A stretch of 64,000 nucleotides of DNA from Nocardia rhamnosiphila NBRC 108938 (GCF_000720425.1 NZ_JOAJ01000001.1:1798001-1862000); one strand, 5' to 3'; positions 9,426 to 17,842 are shown, counted from the stretch's first letter. Notes: generated from the letters alone by a model not told the origin. A program made the numbers and translations.

Positions 9426-10219
9426 CCACACCCGTTCTGGAGCTGACCGATGTCACCTTCCGGCGCGACGGCAACCAGATCATCGACGGCATCTCGTTGA
9501 CGGTGTGCGCCGGTGAGCACTGGGCCCTGCTGGGCCCCAACGGCGCGGGCAAGAGCACACTGCTGGGTTTCTGCGGCGCCGTGACCCACCCGACCACCGG
9601 CACCGTCCGGGTGCTCGGCGAACAGCTCGGCCGCGTCGAACTGCAGCGGCTGCGGCGCTCGATCGGGCATGTCGACCCGCGGCATCCGCTGCGCTCACCG
9701 TTGCCGGTGCGCGATGTGGTGCTGACCGGACTCACCGGAACGGTGGACACCCCGCTGCGCTGGACACCGACCGCCGCGCAGATCGAGGCGGCGACGGTCG
9801 CACTCGACGCGGTCGGCATGGCCGTGAAAGCCGAACGCTCCTGGCTCACCCTCTCCCAAGGGGAGCGCGGCCGGACACTCATCGCTCGCGCGCTGATCAC
9901 CGCACCGCGCCTGCTACTACTCGACGAACCGACCACCGGACTGGATGTGGCCGCCCGGGAACAGCTGCTGCATACGATCGACGCGCTGGACCGGACCTAT
10001 CCCGAACTCGCCTCCGTCCTGGTGACCCACCATCTCGAGGAATTGCCGACGACGACCGGCCATGCGCTGCTGATCGCGGACGGGCGGACGGTCGCGGCGG
10101 GCCCGGCGGCCGAAACCATCACCACCGCAAACATTTCCGCGGCGTTCGATCATCCGGTGCAGGTCGCCCGGGAGGGCGGCCGGTGGTCGGCGCGGTCCCC
10201 GCTGGCCCGGCCGGCCTGA
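9422..10219 (+). CDS. ABC transporter ATP-binding protein without an adjacent permease
   Basis: 265-residue nucleotide-binding domain. Walker A GPNGAGKST near residue 39, ABC signature LSQGERGR near 142, Walker B LLLLDEPTTGLD near 162, H-loop LVTHH near 203. The signature has E where LSGGQ has Q and a Q in the second G position, which is not rare. GTG start within the GntR gene's last codons (GTGA overlap). No membrane subunit or binding protein lies nearby, so either its partner is elsewhere or it is a soluble ABC protein. Substrate unknown. Confidence 0.88.
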   Translation: MTTPVLELTDVTFRRDGNQIIDGISLTVCAGEHWALLGPNGAGKSTLLGFCGAVTHPTTGTVRVLGEQLGRVELQRLRRSIGHVDPRHPLRSPLPVRDVVLTGLTGTVDTPLRWTPTAAQIEAATVALDAVGMAVKAERSWLTLSQGERGRTLIARALITAPRLLLLDEPTTGLDVAAREQLLHTIDALDRTYPELASVLVTHHLEELPTTTGHALLIADGRTVAAGPAAETITTANISAAFDHPVQVAREGGRWSARSPLARPA

Positions 10220-10268
10220 TCCGCTCTACACTCGAAACCCCACGACCAGGTCGTCCACCGTTTTTAGA

Positions 10269-10288
10269 TACACGAAACAATGTGTGTA
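10269..10288. promoter_or_regulatory. Possible autoregulatory operator of the TetR gene
   Basis: TACAC-N10-GTGTA dyad immediately before the TetR start, in an AT-rich patch (10261-10292) unlike the surrounding sequence. TetR proteins usually bind dyads in their own promoters. The arms are short, so this is suggestive only. Confidence 0.3.
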
Positions 10289-10298
10289 CCATAACGTG

Positions 10299-10904
10299 GT
10301 GACCACCGCGAGCCGCACTTCCAGACCGCCCGGCCGCCCGGCCTCGGCCACCCGCGAAGAAGTAGTAGCACTGGCCCGGCAGGCTTTCCTGGCCGGAGAA
10401 CGGGTCGATATCCAGGCGATCGCCGCCCGGCTCAAGCTGAGCCGCGCCTCCATCTACCGCTGGTTCGGTTCCCGCGACGGCGTGCTCGGCGCCGTGCTGG
10501 CCGGGGAATTCGAATCCCTCATCGAACGCGCGGATGCCCGCCGGCGTGACTCGGGCGCCCGGCGCATCCTCAGCGTGCTCGACCGGGTCAACCGCTGGAT
10601 GGCCGGCAACGAACCGTTCCGCCAGTACTTCGAGAACGAGCCGCTGGCGGGCCTGCGCATCCTCACCGCGAGCGACGGCCCGGTCCAGCCGCGCATCCTC
10701 GTCGCGGTGGAACAACTCATCACCCGGGCCGAGGAGCAGGACGGCTACACACCCCAGCTGGAACGGTCGCTGCTCGCCTACTCCCTGGTGCGCCTGGGCG
10801 AGGCATTCCTCTACCAGGACAACGTGACCGGCCTGCGCGGTGACGTGGACCGGCTGCACCAGGTGCAGACGGCCCTGCTGGGTATCGATCCCCCCGGCAA
10901 CTGA
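10299..10904 (+). CDS. TetR-family transcriptional regulator with QsdR-like C-terminus
   Basis: About 201 residues. The N-terminal DNA-binding region reads TREEVVALARQAFLAGERVDIQAIAARLKLSRASIYRWFGSRDGVLGAVLAGE, a TetR helix-turn-helix. The C-terminal two thirds (RILSVLDRVNRWMAGNEPFRQYFENEP, ending in EAFLYQDNVTGLRGDVDRLHQVQ) resembles the QsdR-type TetR C-domain. The start is uncertain: GTG at 10284, 10296 or 10299, none with a clear ribosome site, so a leaderless mRNA is possible. No obvious target gene besides itself; the MocA-like gene follows 20 bases later. Confidence 0.85.
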   Translation: MTTASRTSRPPGRPASATREEVVALARQAFLAGERVDIQAIAARLKLSRASIYRWFGSRDGVLGAVLAGEFESLIERADARRRDSGARRILSVLDRVNRWMAGNEPFRQYFENEPLAGLRILTASDGPVQPRILVAVEQLITRAEEQDGYTPQLERSLLAYSLVRLGEAFLYQDNVTGLRGDVDRLHQVQTALLGIDPPGN

Positions 10905-10924
10905 TCATCGGCGATGATCACGGC

Positions 10925-11485
10925 ATGGATGACGTAGCCGCACGAATCGACGCCGCGGGACTGGTACTCGCCGCGGGCGCCGGCCGGCGTTTCGGGAAGC
11001 CCAAGGCCGAGGTGCTGTTCGAGGGTGAACGGCTGGTCGACCGGGCCGTGCGCCTGTTGCGCGACGGGGGTTGCGCCCGGGTGATCGTGGTATCCGGCGC
11101 GGTCGAGCTGCGGGTGCGCGGGGCCACGGTGGTGCACAATCCGCGGTGGGCGACCGGGATGGGTTCCTCGCTGACGACCGGTCTGGCGGCAGTCCACGAA
11201 ACCGCGGCCGTGGTCGTCCCCGTCGATATGCCGTGGCTCGGCGCCGAAGCCGTCCGCCGGCTGCTCGCCTGCGGAGGCCGCCTGGCGACCGCCACCTACG
11301 ACGGCCGTCCCGGTCATCCGGTGCTGCTCGGCGCCGAATACTTCGCGGCGGTGGCGGCCGAAGCGGTCGATGATATCGGCGCACGAAGATTCCTGGCCGC
11401 CAATTCCGAACTGGTTCAGCAGGTGCCGTGTGACGGAACCGGCTCGCCCGACGACGTCGACACCCCGCAGGATCTGACGCGGTGA
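10925..11485 (+). CDS. MocA/MobA-like molybdenum-cofactor nucleotidyltransferase
   Basis: 186-residue NTP-transferase that likely adds CMP (or GMP) to molybdopterin, making the cofactor form used by molybdenum hydroxylases. The nucleotide-binding opening is LVLAAGAGRRFGKPKA (residues 12-27), then NPRWATGMGSSLTTGL and VPVDMPWLGAEAV (metal/nucleotide DxPxL motif), and GRPGHPVLLG. Sits next to xdhC and the cox-like operon, where a dedicated MocA is common. Its last 70 bases overlap the 3' end of xdhC on the opposite strand. Confidence 0.88.
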   Translation: MDDVAARIDAAGLVLAAGAGRRFGKPKAEVLFEGERLVDRAVRLLRDGGCARVIVVSGAVELRVRGATVVHNPRWATGMGSSLTTGLAAVHETAAVVVPVDMPWLGAEAVRRLLACGGRLATATYDGRPGHPVLLGAEYFAAVAAEAVDDIGARRFLAANSELVQQVPCDGTGSPDDVDTPQDLTR

Positions 11486-12582
11486 TCGACGGCGGGCACC
11501 GGGTCGGATTCCCGTACTCCCGGGCCGACGGTGTGGATCGGCCGCTGGGTGTCCGACAGCGAACGGGCCGACCCGCCGTGGCACAGCGCGACGATCTCCG
11601 CGCCGATGGCCAGGGCGGTCTCCTCCGGGGTCCGGCCGCCGAGTTGCAGCCCGATCGGGGATCGCAACCGCGCGAGCCGATCCTCGGTGACACCGGCCCC
11701 GCGCAGGTGGGCGCGTCGTTCGGCGTCGGCACGGCGCGAACCCATGGCGCCGATATAGGCGACCGGTTGCCGCAGCGCCTCGACCAGCACCGGAATATCG
11801 AACTTCGGGTCGTGGGTGAGCACGCACAGGACGGTCCGGGAATCCACCGCGGTGGCGCGGAGATAGCGGTGCGGCCAGTCGGTGACCACCTCGTCGGCCT
11901 CCGGTAGCCGGGCGCGGTCGGCGAAGGCGGCCCGCCCCTCGCAGACCGTGACGTGATAGCCCAGCAGTTTCCCGACCCGGCAGAGCGCGGCCGCGAAGAT
12001 ATTCGCGCCGAATACGATCATCCGCGGGGGCGTGGTGAATGCGGCGACGAAGATTTCCCGGGACACCGGGCCGCAACCGACCGTCCGCAGGTCGCTCACG
12101 CCCTGATGGAGTAGCGCGCGGGCCTGTTCCACCACCGGATCGGGCCAGTCCCCGCCGTCGGTGATCACCGCCTCGGCGGTCACCGCCGCCAGTGCCGCGG
12201 TGGCCAGGTCGCGAACCAGCGCCACCGGCCGGGACGGGTCGAGCGCGGCCTCGACGACCGGATACTGCGGGCGCGCGATCCGCTGGACGAAGACATCGAG
12301 TTCGCCCCCGCAGGTCAAACCGACCGCGAACGCGTCGGAGTCGCTGTAGCCGAAGGTCTGCCGCGCCGGCTCTCCGGTGGCCAGGACCTGCGCGCACAAT
12401 TCGTACACCGCGCCTTCGACACAGCCTCCCGACAGACTGCCGCGCACCGCGCCCGCCCCGTCGACCGCCATCGCCGCCCCCAGCGGCAGCGGCGCGCTCC
12501 CCCGGACCGCCACCACGGTCGCCACCGCGTAGGCGACACCCTCGGCGTGCCATCGGACCAGGTCCGCGGCCAGGTCACGCAT
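11416..12582 (-). CDS. XdhC/CoxI-family molybdenum-hydroxylase maturation factor
   Basis: 388 residues. XdhC proteins bind molybdenum cofactor, promote its sulfuration and insert it into xanthine-dehydrogenase-type enzymes. The N-terminal XdhC/CoxI domain shows VRGSAPLPLGAAMAV and GSLSGGCVEGAVYE (conserved SGGCVE, about residue 58). The C-terminal Rossmann half shows PPRMIVFGANIFAAALCRVGKLLGY and TRTVLCVLTHDPKFDIPVL...YIGAMGSRR. Start ATG 12582 has GGAGG upstream; the open frame continues to 12837 without support. It is divergent from the large-subunit gene. About 60 residues after the conserved region are unstructured-looking and encode the part that overlaps mocA. Confidence 0.92.
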   Translation of the reverse strand: MRDLAADLVRWHAEGVAYAVATVVAVRGSAPLPLGAAMAVDGAGAVRGSLSGGCVEGAVYELCAQVLATGEPARQTFGYSDSDAFAVGLTCGGELDVFVQRIARPQYPVVEAALDPSRPVALVRDLATAALAAVTAEAVITDGGDWPDPVVEQARALLHQGVSDLRTVGCGPVSREIFVAAFTTPPRMIVFGANIFAAALCRVGKLLGYHVTVCEGRAAFADRARLPEADEVVTDWPHRYLRATAVDSRTVLCVLTHDPKFDIPVLVEALRQPVAYIGAMGSRRADAERRAHLRGAGVTEDRLARLRSPIGLQLGGRTPEETALAIGAEIVALCHGGSARSLSDTQRPIHTVGPGVRESDPVPAVDHRVRSCGVSTSSGEPVPSHGTC

Positions 12583-12687
12583 CGCTCCACCTCCGCACCG
12601 CAACATTGCCGTAAAACCAGGGACAACATGCGAGAATACCACTTCCGCAAATCGACATTGCAATTCTTGAAGACGGCATATCCTGTA

Positions 12688-12717
12688 TTGACACTGCCGG
12701 AACGGCGATGCTAAACA
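12688..12717 (+). promoter_or_regulatory. Candidate promoter of the molybdenum-hydroxylase operon
   Basis: A consensus -35 TTGACA (12688-12693) followed after 18 bases by TAAACA (12712-12717) as a weak -10. It lies in a noticeably AT-rich patch (12600-12720) between the divergent xdhC and large-subunit genes. It leaves a leader of about 135 bases. Confidence 0.35.
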
Positions 12718-12860
12718 AGTGCTCAGCATCGGCGTGCCGAAACCCGGGCGCCCCTGTTGCCGGTGCCCGTGACATCCCGCGAACGGAGGAACGGCCGGAT
12801 GGGTCGAAACAGGCTGTCTCGCAGCGCCCCACACCACATTCCGACGCGACGGAGCCGACG

Positions 12861-15197
12861 ATGAGCACTACCGAGAAAACGACGGCCGTCGGCGCCCGGG
12901 TACCCCGGATCGAAGATCTGCGGCTGCTGACCGGCGCCGGAACCTTCGTCGACGACATCACCCGTCCCGGCATGGTGCACGCCTGTTTCGTCCGCAGCCC
13001 ACTGCCCCGGGCCCGGATCACCGCCATCCACACCGCCGAGGCCGCCGCGCTCGAGGGGGTCGTCGCCGTCTACACCGCGGCGGATCTCAACCCCCGGGTC
13101 AGCGAGATCTCCTACGCCCTGGACACTCCCGGCTTCCCGGAGGTGCCCCGCCCGCCGCTGGCCGAGGGCGAGGTGCGCTTCGTCGGCGATCCGGTGGTGC
13201 TGGTCCTGGCGGCCGACCGGTACATCGCCGAGGACGCCGCCGAACTGGTGATCGTCGACTACGACCCGCTCGAACCCGTGGTCGACTACGAAACCGCGGC
13301 CACCGCGGGCGAACTCGTGCACGCCGAACACGCCGGTAATTCGGCCGGCGGCCTCGCCGGGCGGGCCCCCGCCGACCTGGCCGCCGTCATGGACGCCGCC
13401 CCGCACGTGGTCCGCCAGACCATCCATCAGCAGGCCTACGCGCCGGTGCCACTGGAAACCCGCGGTGTGGTGGCGGAATGGACCGCCCCCACCGGGGAGA
13501 TGACGATCTGGATCTCCACCCAGTCACCGCACGAGGTCCGCGGCTTCTGCTCCCGGCTGCTCGGAATCGACGAGCACCGGGTCCGGGTCATCGTGCGCGA
13601 TACCGGGGGCGGTTTCGGCCAGAAGGTGGCGCCGCAGCGCGAGGAGACCTGCGTGATGCTGGCCGCCCGCACCGTCCGGCACGCGGTGAAATGGATCGAG
13701 GACCGGCAGGAGAGCCTGATGGCGGCCGGTATGGCCCGCCACGAACACGGCGAAGTCGCCATGGCCTTCGACGAGGAGGGCCACATTCTCGCCGCCACCA
13801 TCGAACACGTCCAGAACGTCGGGGCCTATCCGATTCCGTCGCCGCTCACCTCCTCGATCGCGGTCGGCATGCTCTTCCCCGGGCCCTACCGGGTACCGGA
13901 AGCCGGTTTCAGCACCGCCTCCTACTACTCGAACACGGTGGGCCGGGTGGCCTATCGCGGTCCCTGGCAGTTCGAATCGGTCTCCCGGGAACTCCTGCTG
14001 GACACCGCCGCCCGCCGCCTCGGCCTGGACCCGGTCGAGCTACGGCGCCGGAATATGCTCGGCCACAGCGAGATGCCGGTGGCCAACCCGAACGGGATGC
14101 CCTACTCCGACGCTTCACCGCGCGAGACCTTCGAGCAGGCGCTGCAGATCCTCGACTACGACGCCTTCCGGGCCGAACAGGCCGCCGCCCGCGCCCAAGG
14201 CCGCTACCTCGGTGTCGGCACCTGCACCTATGTGGAACCCACCACCGGTGCCACCCCGTTCCTGAGCACCGAGGGCGCCACGATCCGGATCGCACCGACC
14301 GGCAAGGTGAACGTCTACCTGTCGGGCGGATCGGCCGGCAACAGCCTGGAGACCACCGCGATCCAGCTCACCGCGGACGCGCTCGGCATCGATATCGCCG
14401 AGGTGCAGACCATCCAGGGCGATACCGCCGTCGCCCCGCAGGGCGGCGGGACGAACGGTAGCCGCTCGGGTTCGATGGCGGCGGGCGCCATCCGGCAGAC
14501 CGCGCAGGTGCTGCGCGAACGAATCGTCGCGATCGCGGCGAAGCAGCTCGGCGTCGCCGTCGAGGAGGTGGAGTTCGCCCACGGCCGGGCCGGTGTGCCG
14601 GATACGGAGAAGTCCCTGTCGCTGGCCGAAATCGCGCAGATCGCCTACTACCAGACCGAATTGCTCCCGCCCGGCGTACCCCCGGGACTGGAGGCCACCG
14701 GCCGCCATCGCGCCGACCAGCTGATGATCTGGGCCAACGCCACCCATGTGTGCACCTGCGAGGTGGATATCGAGACCGGGCACGTCACCCTGCTGCGCTT
14801 CGTGGTCAGCGAGGACGTGGGGCCGATGATCAACCCGAATGTCGTGGAGGGCCAGATCTACGGCGGTACCGTCCAGGGCATCGGCGGCGCACTCTACGAG
14901 CACCTCGCCTACGACGACGACGGCAATCCCGTGGCCACCACATTTCTGGACTACCTGCTGCCCACCGCCACCGAGGTGCCCGAGATCGAACTCGGCCATA
15001 TCGAGACCCCGAGTACCGGGCCGGGCGGGTTCAAGGGAGTCGGTGAGGGCGGCGCCATCGGCGCGACGCCCGCGGTACTCAACGCGGTCGCCGACGCCCT
15101 GGCCCCGTTCGGTGTCGAGATCGACCGGCTCCCCCTCTCCCCCGCCCGCATCGTCTCGATGCTCGAGGCGAGCGGCACACCGGAGGTCACCGCATGA
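12861..15197 (+). CDS. Molybdenum hydroxylase large subunit, CoxL-like but not a canonical CO dehydrogenase
   Basis: 778-residue molybdopterin-binding subunit of the xanthine-oxidase family. Cofactor motifs: GGGFGQKVAP (about residue 248), QGGGTNGSRSG (about 530) and the C-terminal FKGVGEGGAIGATPAV carrying the catalytic glutamate (about 729). The active-site loop near residue 363 reads AYRGPWQF. Form I CO dehydrogenase has AYxCSFR and form II has AYRGAGR, so the copper-binding cysteine is absent and CO is an unlikely substrate. ATG 12861 follows GGAG. It overlaps the medium subunit by 4 bases. Substrate unknown, perhaps an N-heterocycle or aldehyde. Confidence 0.92.
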   Translation: MSTTEKTTAVGARVPRIEDLRLLTGAGTFVDDITRPGMVHACFVRSPLPRARITAIHTAEAAALEGVVAVYTAADLNPRVSEISYALDTPGFPEVPRPPLAEGEVRFVGDPVVLVLAADRYIAEDAAELVIVDYDPLEPVVDYETAATAGELVHAEHAGNSAGGLAGRAPADLAAVMDAAPHVVRQTIHQQAYAPVPLETRGVVAEWTAPTGEMTIWISTQSPHEVRGFCSRLLGIDEHRVRVIVRDTGGGFGQKVAPQREETCVMLAARTVRHAVKWIEDRQESLMAAGMARHEHGEVAMAFDEEGHILAATIEHVQNVGAYPIPSPLTSSIAVGMLFPGPYRVPEAGFSTASYYSNTVGRVAYRGPWQFESVSRELLLDTAARRLGLDPVELRRRNMLGHSEMPVANPNGMPYSDASPRETFEQALQILDYDAFRAEQAAARAQGRYLGVGTCTYVEPTTGATPFLSTEGATIRIAPTGKVNVYLSGGSAGNSLETTAIQLTADALGIDIAEVQTIQGDTAVAPQGGGTNGSRSGSMAAGAIRQTAQVLRERIVAIAAKQLGVAVEEVEFAHGRAGVPDTEKSLSLAEIAQIAYYQTELLPPGVPPGLEATGRHRADQLMIWANATHVCTCEVDIETGHVTLLRFVVSEDVGPMINPNVVEGQIYGGTVQGIGGALYEHLAYDDDGNPVATTFLDYLLPTATEVPEIELGHIETPSTGPGGFKGVGEGGAIGATPAVLNAVADALAPFGVEIDRLPLSPARIVSMLEASGTPEVTA

Positions 15198-16069
15198 AAC
15201 CCGCCGCCTTCGAATACCACGCACCCGCCACCGCGGCCGAGGCCGTGGCCCTGCTCGCCGATCTCGGTGACGAAGCCAAGATCATCGCGGGCGGCCAGAG
15301 CCTGGTGCCGATGCTGGCCCTGCGGCTCGCCGTCTTCGACCATCTGGTCGACCTGCGGAAACTGGAGGAGTTACGTGGGATCGAAACCCGCGGCGACACG
15401 GTGTGGATCGGGGCGGGCACCACGCACGCCGCGGTCGGCCGCGACGCCGGGATCCGCCGCGACGTGCCGCTGCTGCACCGGGCGACTCCGCTGATCGGGC
15501 ATTTCCAGATCCGTAATCGCGGCACCCTCGGCGGGGCCATCGCGCACGCCGACGCCGCCGGCGAGTACCCGGCCGTGGCGCTCACCCTCGACGCGCAGAT
15601 GCACACCCTCTCCCCGCGCGGGCAGCGCACGATTCCGGCCGCGGAGTACTTCACCGGCATGTGGACCACGGCCATGGAATACGACGAACTGCTCACCGGG
15701 GTCACCTTCCCGGTATGGCGGGGACGGACCGGTTTCGCGATCGAGGAGTTCGCCCGCCGCGCGGGAGATTTCGCCATGGCGGGGGCAGTGGTCGCGGTGC
15801 GGCTCGACGCCGATTCCCGGATCGAACGGGCCGCCCTGGGACTCATCGGCCTGGCGCCCACCCCGGTGCGGGCCACCGCGGCCGAGGCCGAGCTGATCGG
15901 GCGCCCGGCCGCCACGGTCGACGCCGCCGAACTCGGACGTGCGGTGACCGCGGGCCTGAATTCGGTACCGGCCGATATCCACGGCTCCGCCGATTATCGG
16001 CGCCGGATCGGGGCGGTCATGGTCGCGCGGGCCTGGCACCGCGCGGTAGAGGAGGCGAGCAATGACTGA
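15194..16069 (+). CDS. Molybdenum hydroxylase FAD-binding medium subunit (CoxM-like)
   Basis: 291 residues. FAD motifs AGGQSLVPMLALR (residues 32-44) and TLGGAIAHADAAGEYP (about 112-127) match the AGGxS and TxGG pairs of the CoxM/PCMH family. The C-terminal CO_deh_flav_C domain follows, with FARRAGDFAMAG and SADYRRRIGAVMVARA. It would pass electrons from the Fe-S subunit to the acceptor. ATGA overlap with the large subunit and 8-base overlap with the small subunit show a tight operon. Confidence 0.93.
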   Translation: MKPAAFEYHAPATAAEAVALLADLGDEAKIIAGGQSLVPMLALRLAVFDHLVDLRKLEELRGIETRGDTVWIGAGTTHAAVGRDAGIRRDVPLLHRATPLIGHFQIRNRGTLGGAIAHADAAGEYPAVALTLDAQMHTLSPRGQRTIPAAEYFTGMWTTAMEYDELLTGVTFPVWRGRTGFAIEEFARRAGDFAMAGAVVAVRLDADSRIERAALGLIGLAPTPVRATAAEAELIGRPAATVDAAELGRAVTAGLNSVPADIHGSADYRRRIGAVMVARAWHRAVEEASND

Positions 16070-16592
16070 TATCGAGATCTCGATGGTCGTGAACGGGGTG
16101 AAGCGTCGCGACCGGATACCCCCGCGCCGCACCCTGGCCGACTATCTCCGGGATACCTGCGGTCTCACCGGCACCCACCTGGGTTGCGAACACGGTGTCT
16201 GCGGCGCCTGTTCGGTCCTGCTCGACGGGGCGGCGGTGCGCGCGTGCCTGGTCTTCGCGGTCCAGGCAGACGGGGCCGAGGTGACGACCGTGGAAGGCCT
16301 GGCCGATACCGACGGCACCCTCTCCCCCGTCCAGCAGGCCTTCCGCGACCATCACGGCCTCCAATGCGGTTTCTGCACACCGGGGTTCGTCGTCTCTGCG
16401 ACCGCCTTCCTGCGGGAGACACCCGATCCCGGCGACGACGAGATCCGGGAAGCACTGTCCGGCAACATCTGCCGCTGCACCGGCTACCAGGGCATCATCC
16501 GCGCCGTCCGTGACGCCGCCACCACCCTCAGTACCGAAGCACCCGCGACCCCGCAGGCCAGAGCCGGCACCGACGCCAAGGACCGCGTATGA
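16062..16592 (+). CDS. Molybdenum hydroxylase 2Fe-2S small subunit (CoxS-like)
   Basis: 176 residues with both [2Fe-2S] clusters: the ferredoxin-type C-x4-C-x2-C-x11-C ([21 protein letters not shown], residues about 44-64) and the alpha-helical C-x2-C...C-x-C (CGFC near 104, CRC near 138). It relays electrons from the molybdenum site to FAD. A Thr/Pro/Ala tail of about 25 residues after the last cluster extends past the usual end. Lies between the medium-subunit and coxG-like genes with overlaps on both sides. Confidence 0.94.
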   Translation: MTDIEISMVVNGVKRRDRIPPRRTLADYLRDTCGLTGTHLGCEHGVCGACSVLLDGAAVRACLVFAVQADGAEVTTVEGLADTDGTLSPVQQAFRDHHGLQCGFCTPGFVVSATAFLRETPDPGDDEIREALSGNICRCTGYQGIIRAVRDAATTLSTEAPATPQARAGTDAKDRV

Positions 16593-17260
16593 AACTAGAG
16601 AACACCTTCCAGATCCCCGTCCCCGCCGCGGACGCCTGGCCCGTACTGCTGGATCTGGAGCGGATCGCGCCCTGTGTACCGGGCGCCGTACTCACCTCCC
16701 GCGACGGCGATGATTTCCACGGCAAGATCAAGGTCAAACTGGGTCCCGTGGGGCTCACCTACAACGGCATCATCAAGGTGGTCTCCCAGGACGAGTCCGC
16801 CAAGGTCGCGGTGCTGGAGGGCGGCGGCCGCGAAACCCGCGGCAACGGCACCGCCAAGGCCGTGATCACCTGCCGGCTGGTCGAATCGGACGGGATCACC
16901 GACGTATTCGTCGATACGGATCTGGCGATCACCGGTAAACCGGCCCAATTCGGACGCGGCGCCCTCGCCGATGTGGCGGGCAGCCTCATCGGTACCTTCG
17001 CCGACAATCTCGCCGCCGAGATCACCACCACGGCGCCGGGCAACGGGCAGGCCGCGGCGGCCACCCCGGCGACCTCCGGAGAAGCCGCACCGGAGCCGGG
17101 GCCCGCGCCGGTCATCCGCATCGCCCCGCGCCCGGCCGCCGAACCCATCGATCTGATGGCCGCCGCCGGCGTCACCGCCGAGCGGCAACTGCTGCTGGGC
17201 CTGGGCGCGGCGGTGGTGGTGCTCCTGCTGCTACTCGTCCGGCGCCGACTACCCGCGTGA
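16589..17260 (+). CDS. CoxG-like SRPBCC protein with C-terminal membrane anchor
   Basis: 223 residues. Residues 1-148 are a CoxG/SRPBCC domain (NTFQIPVPAADAWPVLLDLERIAPCVPGA; KIKVKLGPVGLTYNG; GNGTAKAVITC; VAGSLIGTFADNLA). An Ala/Pro linker follows. Then comes one membrane helix (LLLGLGAAVVVLLLLL) with a basic tail. CoxG proteins recruit the molybdenum hydroxylase to the membrane, linking it to the respiratory quinone pool, so this operon's enzyme probably feeds respiration. ATGA overlap with the small subunit; last gene of the operon. Confidence 0.9.
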   Translation: MKLENTFQIPVPAADAWPVLLDLERIAPCVPGAVLTSRDGDDFHGKIKVKLGPVGLTYNGIIKVVSQDESAKVAVLEGGGRETRGNGTAKAVITCRLVESDGITDVFVDTDLAITGKPAQFGRGALADVAGSLIGTFADNLAAEITTTAPGNGQAAAATPATSGEAAPEPGPAPVIRIAPRPAAEPIDLMAAAGVTAERQLLLGLGAAVVVLLLLLVRRRLPA

Positions 17261-17285
17261 GGTCGCGGGGTCGATAGGCGCGATC

Positions 17286-17306
17286 CGGCCGGCTTCGGTC
17301 CGGCCG
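17286..17306 (+). terminator. Hairpin after the molybdenum-hydroxylase operon
   Basis: CGGCCGG-CTTCGGT-CCGGCCG, 7-bp perfect stem 25 bases after the coxG-like stop, without a U tract. It probably ends the operon. Confidence 0.45.
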
Positions 17307-17340
17307 AGGCGATGGCCTCTGCTCCCGCCCTCGCGACCCG

Positions 17341-17415
17341 GCGCGGCGAGACCCGGCGCGGCGAGACCCGGCGCGGCGAGACCCGGCGCGGCGAGACCCG
17401 GCGCGGCGAGACCCG
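17341..17415. repeat. 15-bp tandem repeat, five perfect copies
   Basis: Unit GCGCGGCGAGACCCG repeated five times without a mismatch, with partial units on both sides (CTCGCGACCCG before, GCGCGCGGCG after). Fifteen bases is a multiple of three, so an upstream-extended frame of the SMR gene stays open through it (R-G-E-T-R repeats). The true SMR start lies downstream, so I treat it as non-coding. It sits between the CoxG-like gene and the SMR operator. Confidence 0.9.
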
Positions 17416-17467
17416 GCGCGCGGCGGCCCGGGGTGGCCGCATCCACTGCCGACCCGCCGCATTCCGC

Positions 17468-17505
17468 GTGTGTGTACCTTTGTCCATGTACAAACGTACA
17501 CACAC
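17468..17505. promoter_or_regulatory. Long dyad operator upstream of the SMR-tetR operon
   Basis: Perfect outer arms GTGTGTGTAC (17468-17477) and GTACACACAC (17496-17505). Inside them is a second matched pair TTTGT/ACAAA (17479-17483, 17490-17494), giving about 16-bp arms with a single mismatch. It ends one base before the GGAGG ribosome site of the SMR gene. The likely ligand is the TetR protein encoded immediately downstream. Confidence 0.65.
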
Positions 17506-17518
17506 GGAGGTATCGGTC

Positions 17519-17842
17519 ATGTCGCTGGCACTGCTCGGAGCGGCCATCGTCGCGGAACTCGTGGGCACCAGCCTGCTCAAGGCCACCGAGGGGTTCACCA
17601 GGCTGTGGCCGACGATCGCCTCGCTGTCCGCCTACGCGCTCGCCTTCGTCCTGCTCGCCCAGGCCATCGCGCGCGGGATGAACGTGGGCTTCGCGTACGC
17701 GGTGTGGTCCGGTCTGGGCACCACCCTGATCGTCATCATCGGCGCGCTGTTCCTCGGCGAATCGCTCAGTGCCGCCAAGATCGCCGGTGTCGCCCTCGTG
17801 GTCGCCGGAGTGGTGACACTCAATCTCGCGGGCGCCCATTGA
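17519..17842 (+). CDS. Small multidrug resistance (SMR) family transporter
   Basis: 107 residues and four membrane helices, the family's standard size. The proton/substrate glutamate is in AAIVAELVGTSLLK (E13), and the helix-3 signature is GFAYAVWSGLGTTLIVIIG (conserved W near 63). EmrE/Qac-type members export quaternary cations, and some relatives export guanidinium. ATG 17519 has GGAGG at a good distance; the open frame to 17312 runs through the tandem repeat and is not credible as coding. The downstream TetR overlaps by 4 bases, pointing to drug-induced control. Confidence 0.93.
   Translation: MSLALLGAAIVAELVGTSLLKATEGFTRLWPTIASLSAYALAFVLLAQAIARGMNVGFAYAVWSGLGTTLIVIIGALFLGESLSAAKIAGVALVVAGVVTLNLAGAH

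Noticed and set aside
12861..15197. Annotation as form I CO dehydrogenase CoxL
   Set aside because: The active-site loop is AYRGPWQ, without the copper-binding cysteine of AYxCSFR. I kept only the broader molybdenum hydroxylase call.
17312..17518. Upstream extension of the SMR transporter through the tandem repeat
   Set aside because: A perfect ribosome site precedes ATG 17519, SMR proteins are about 107 residues, and the extension would cross the operator.
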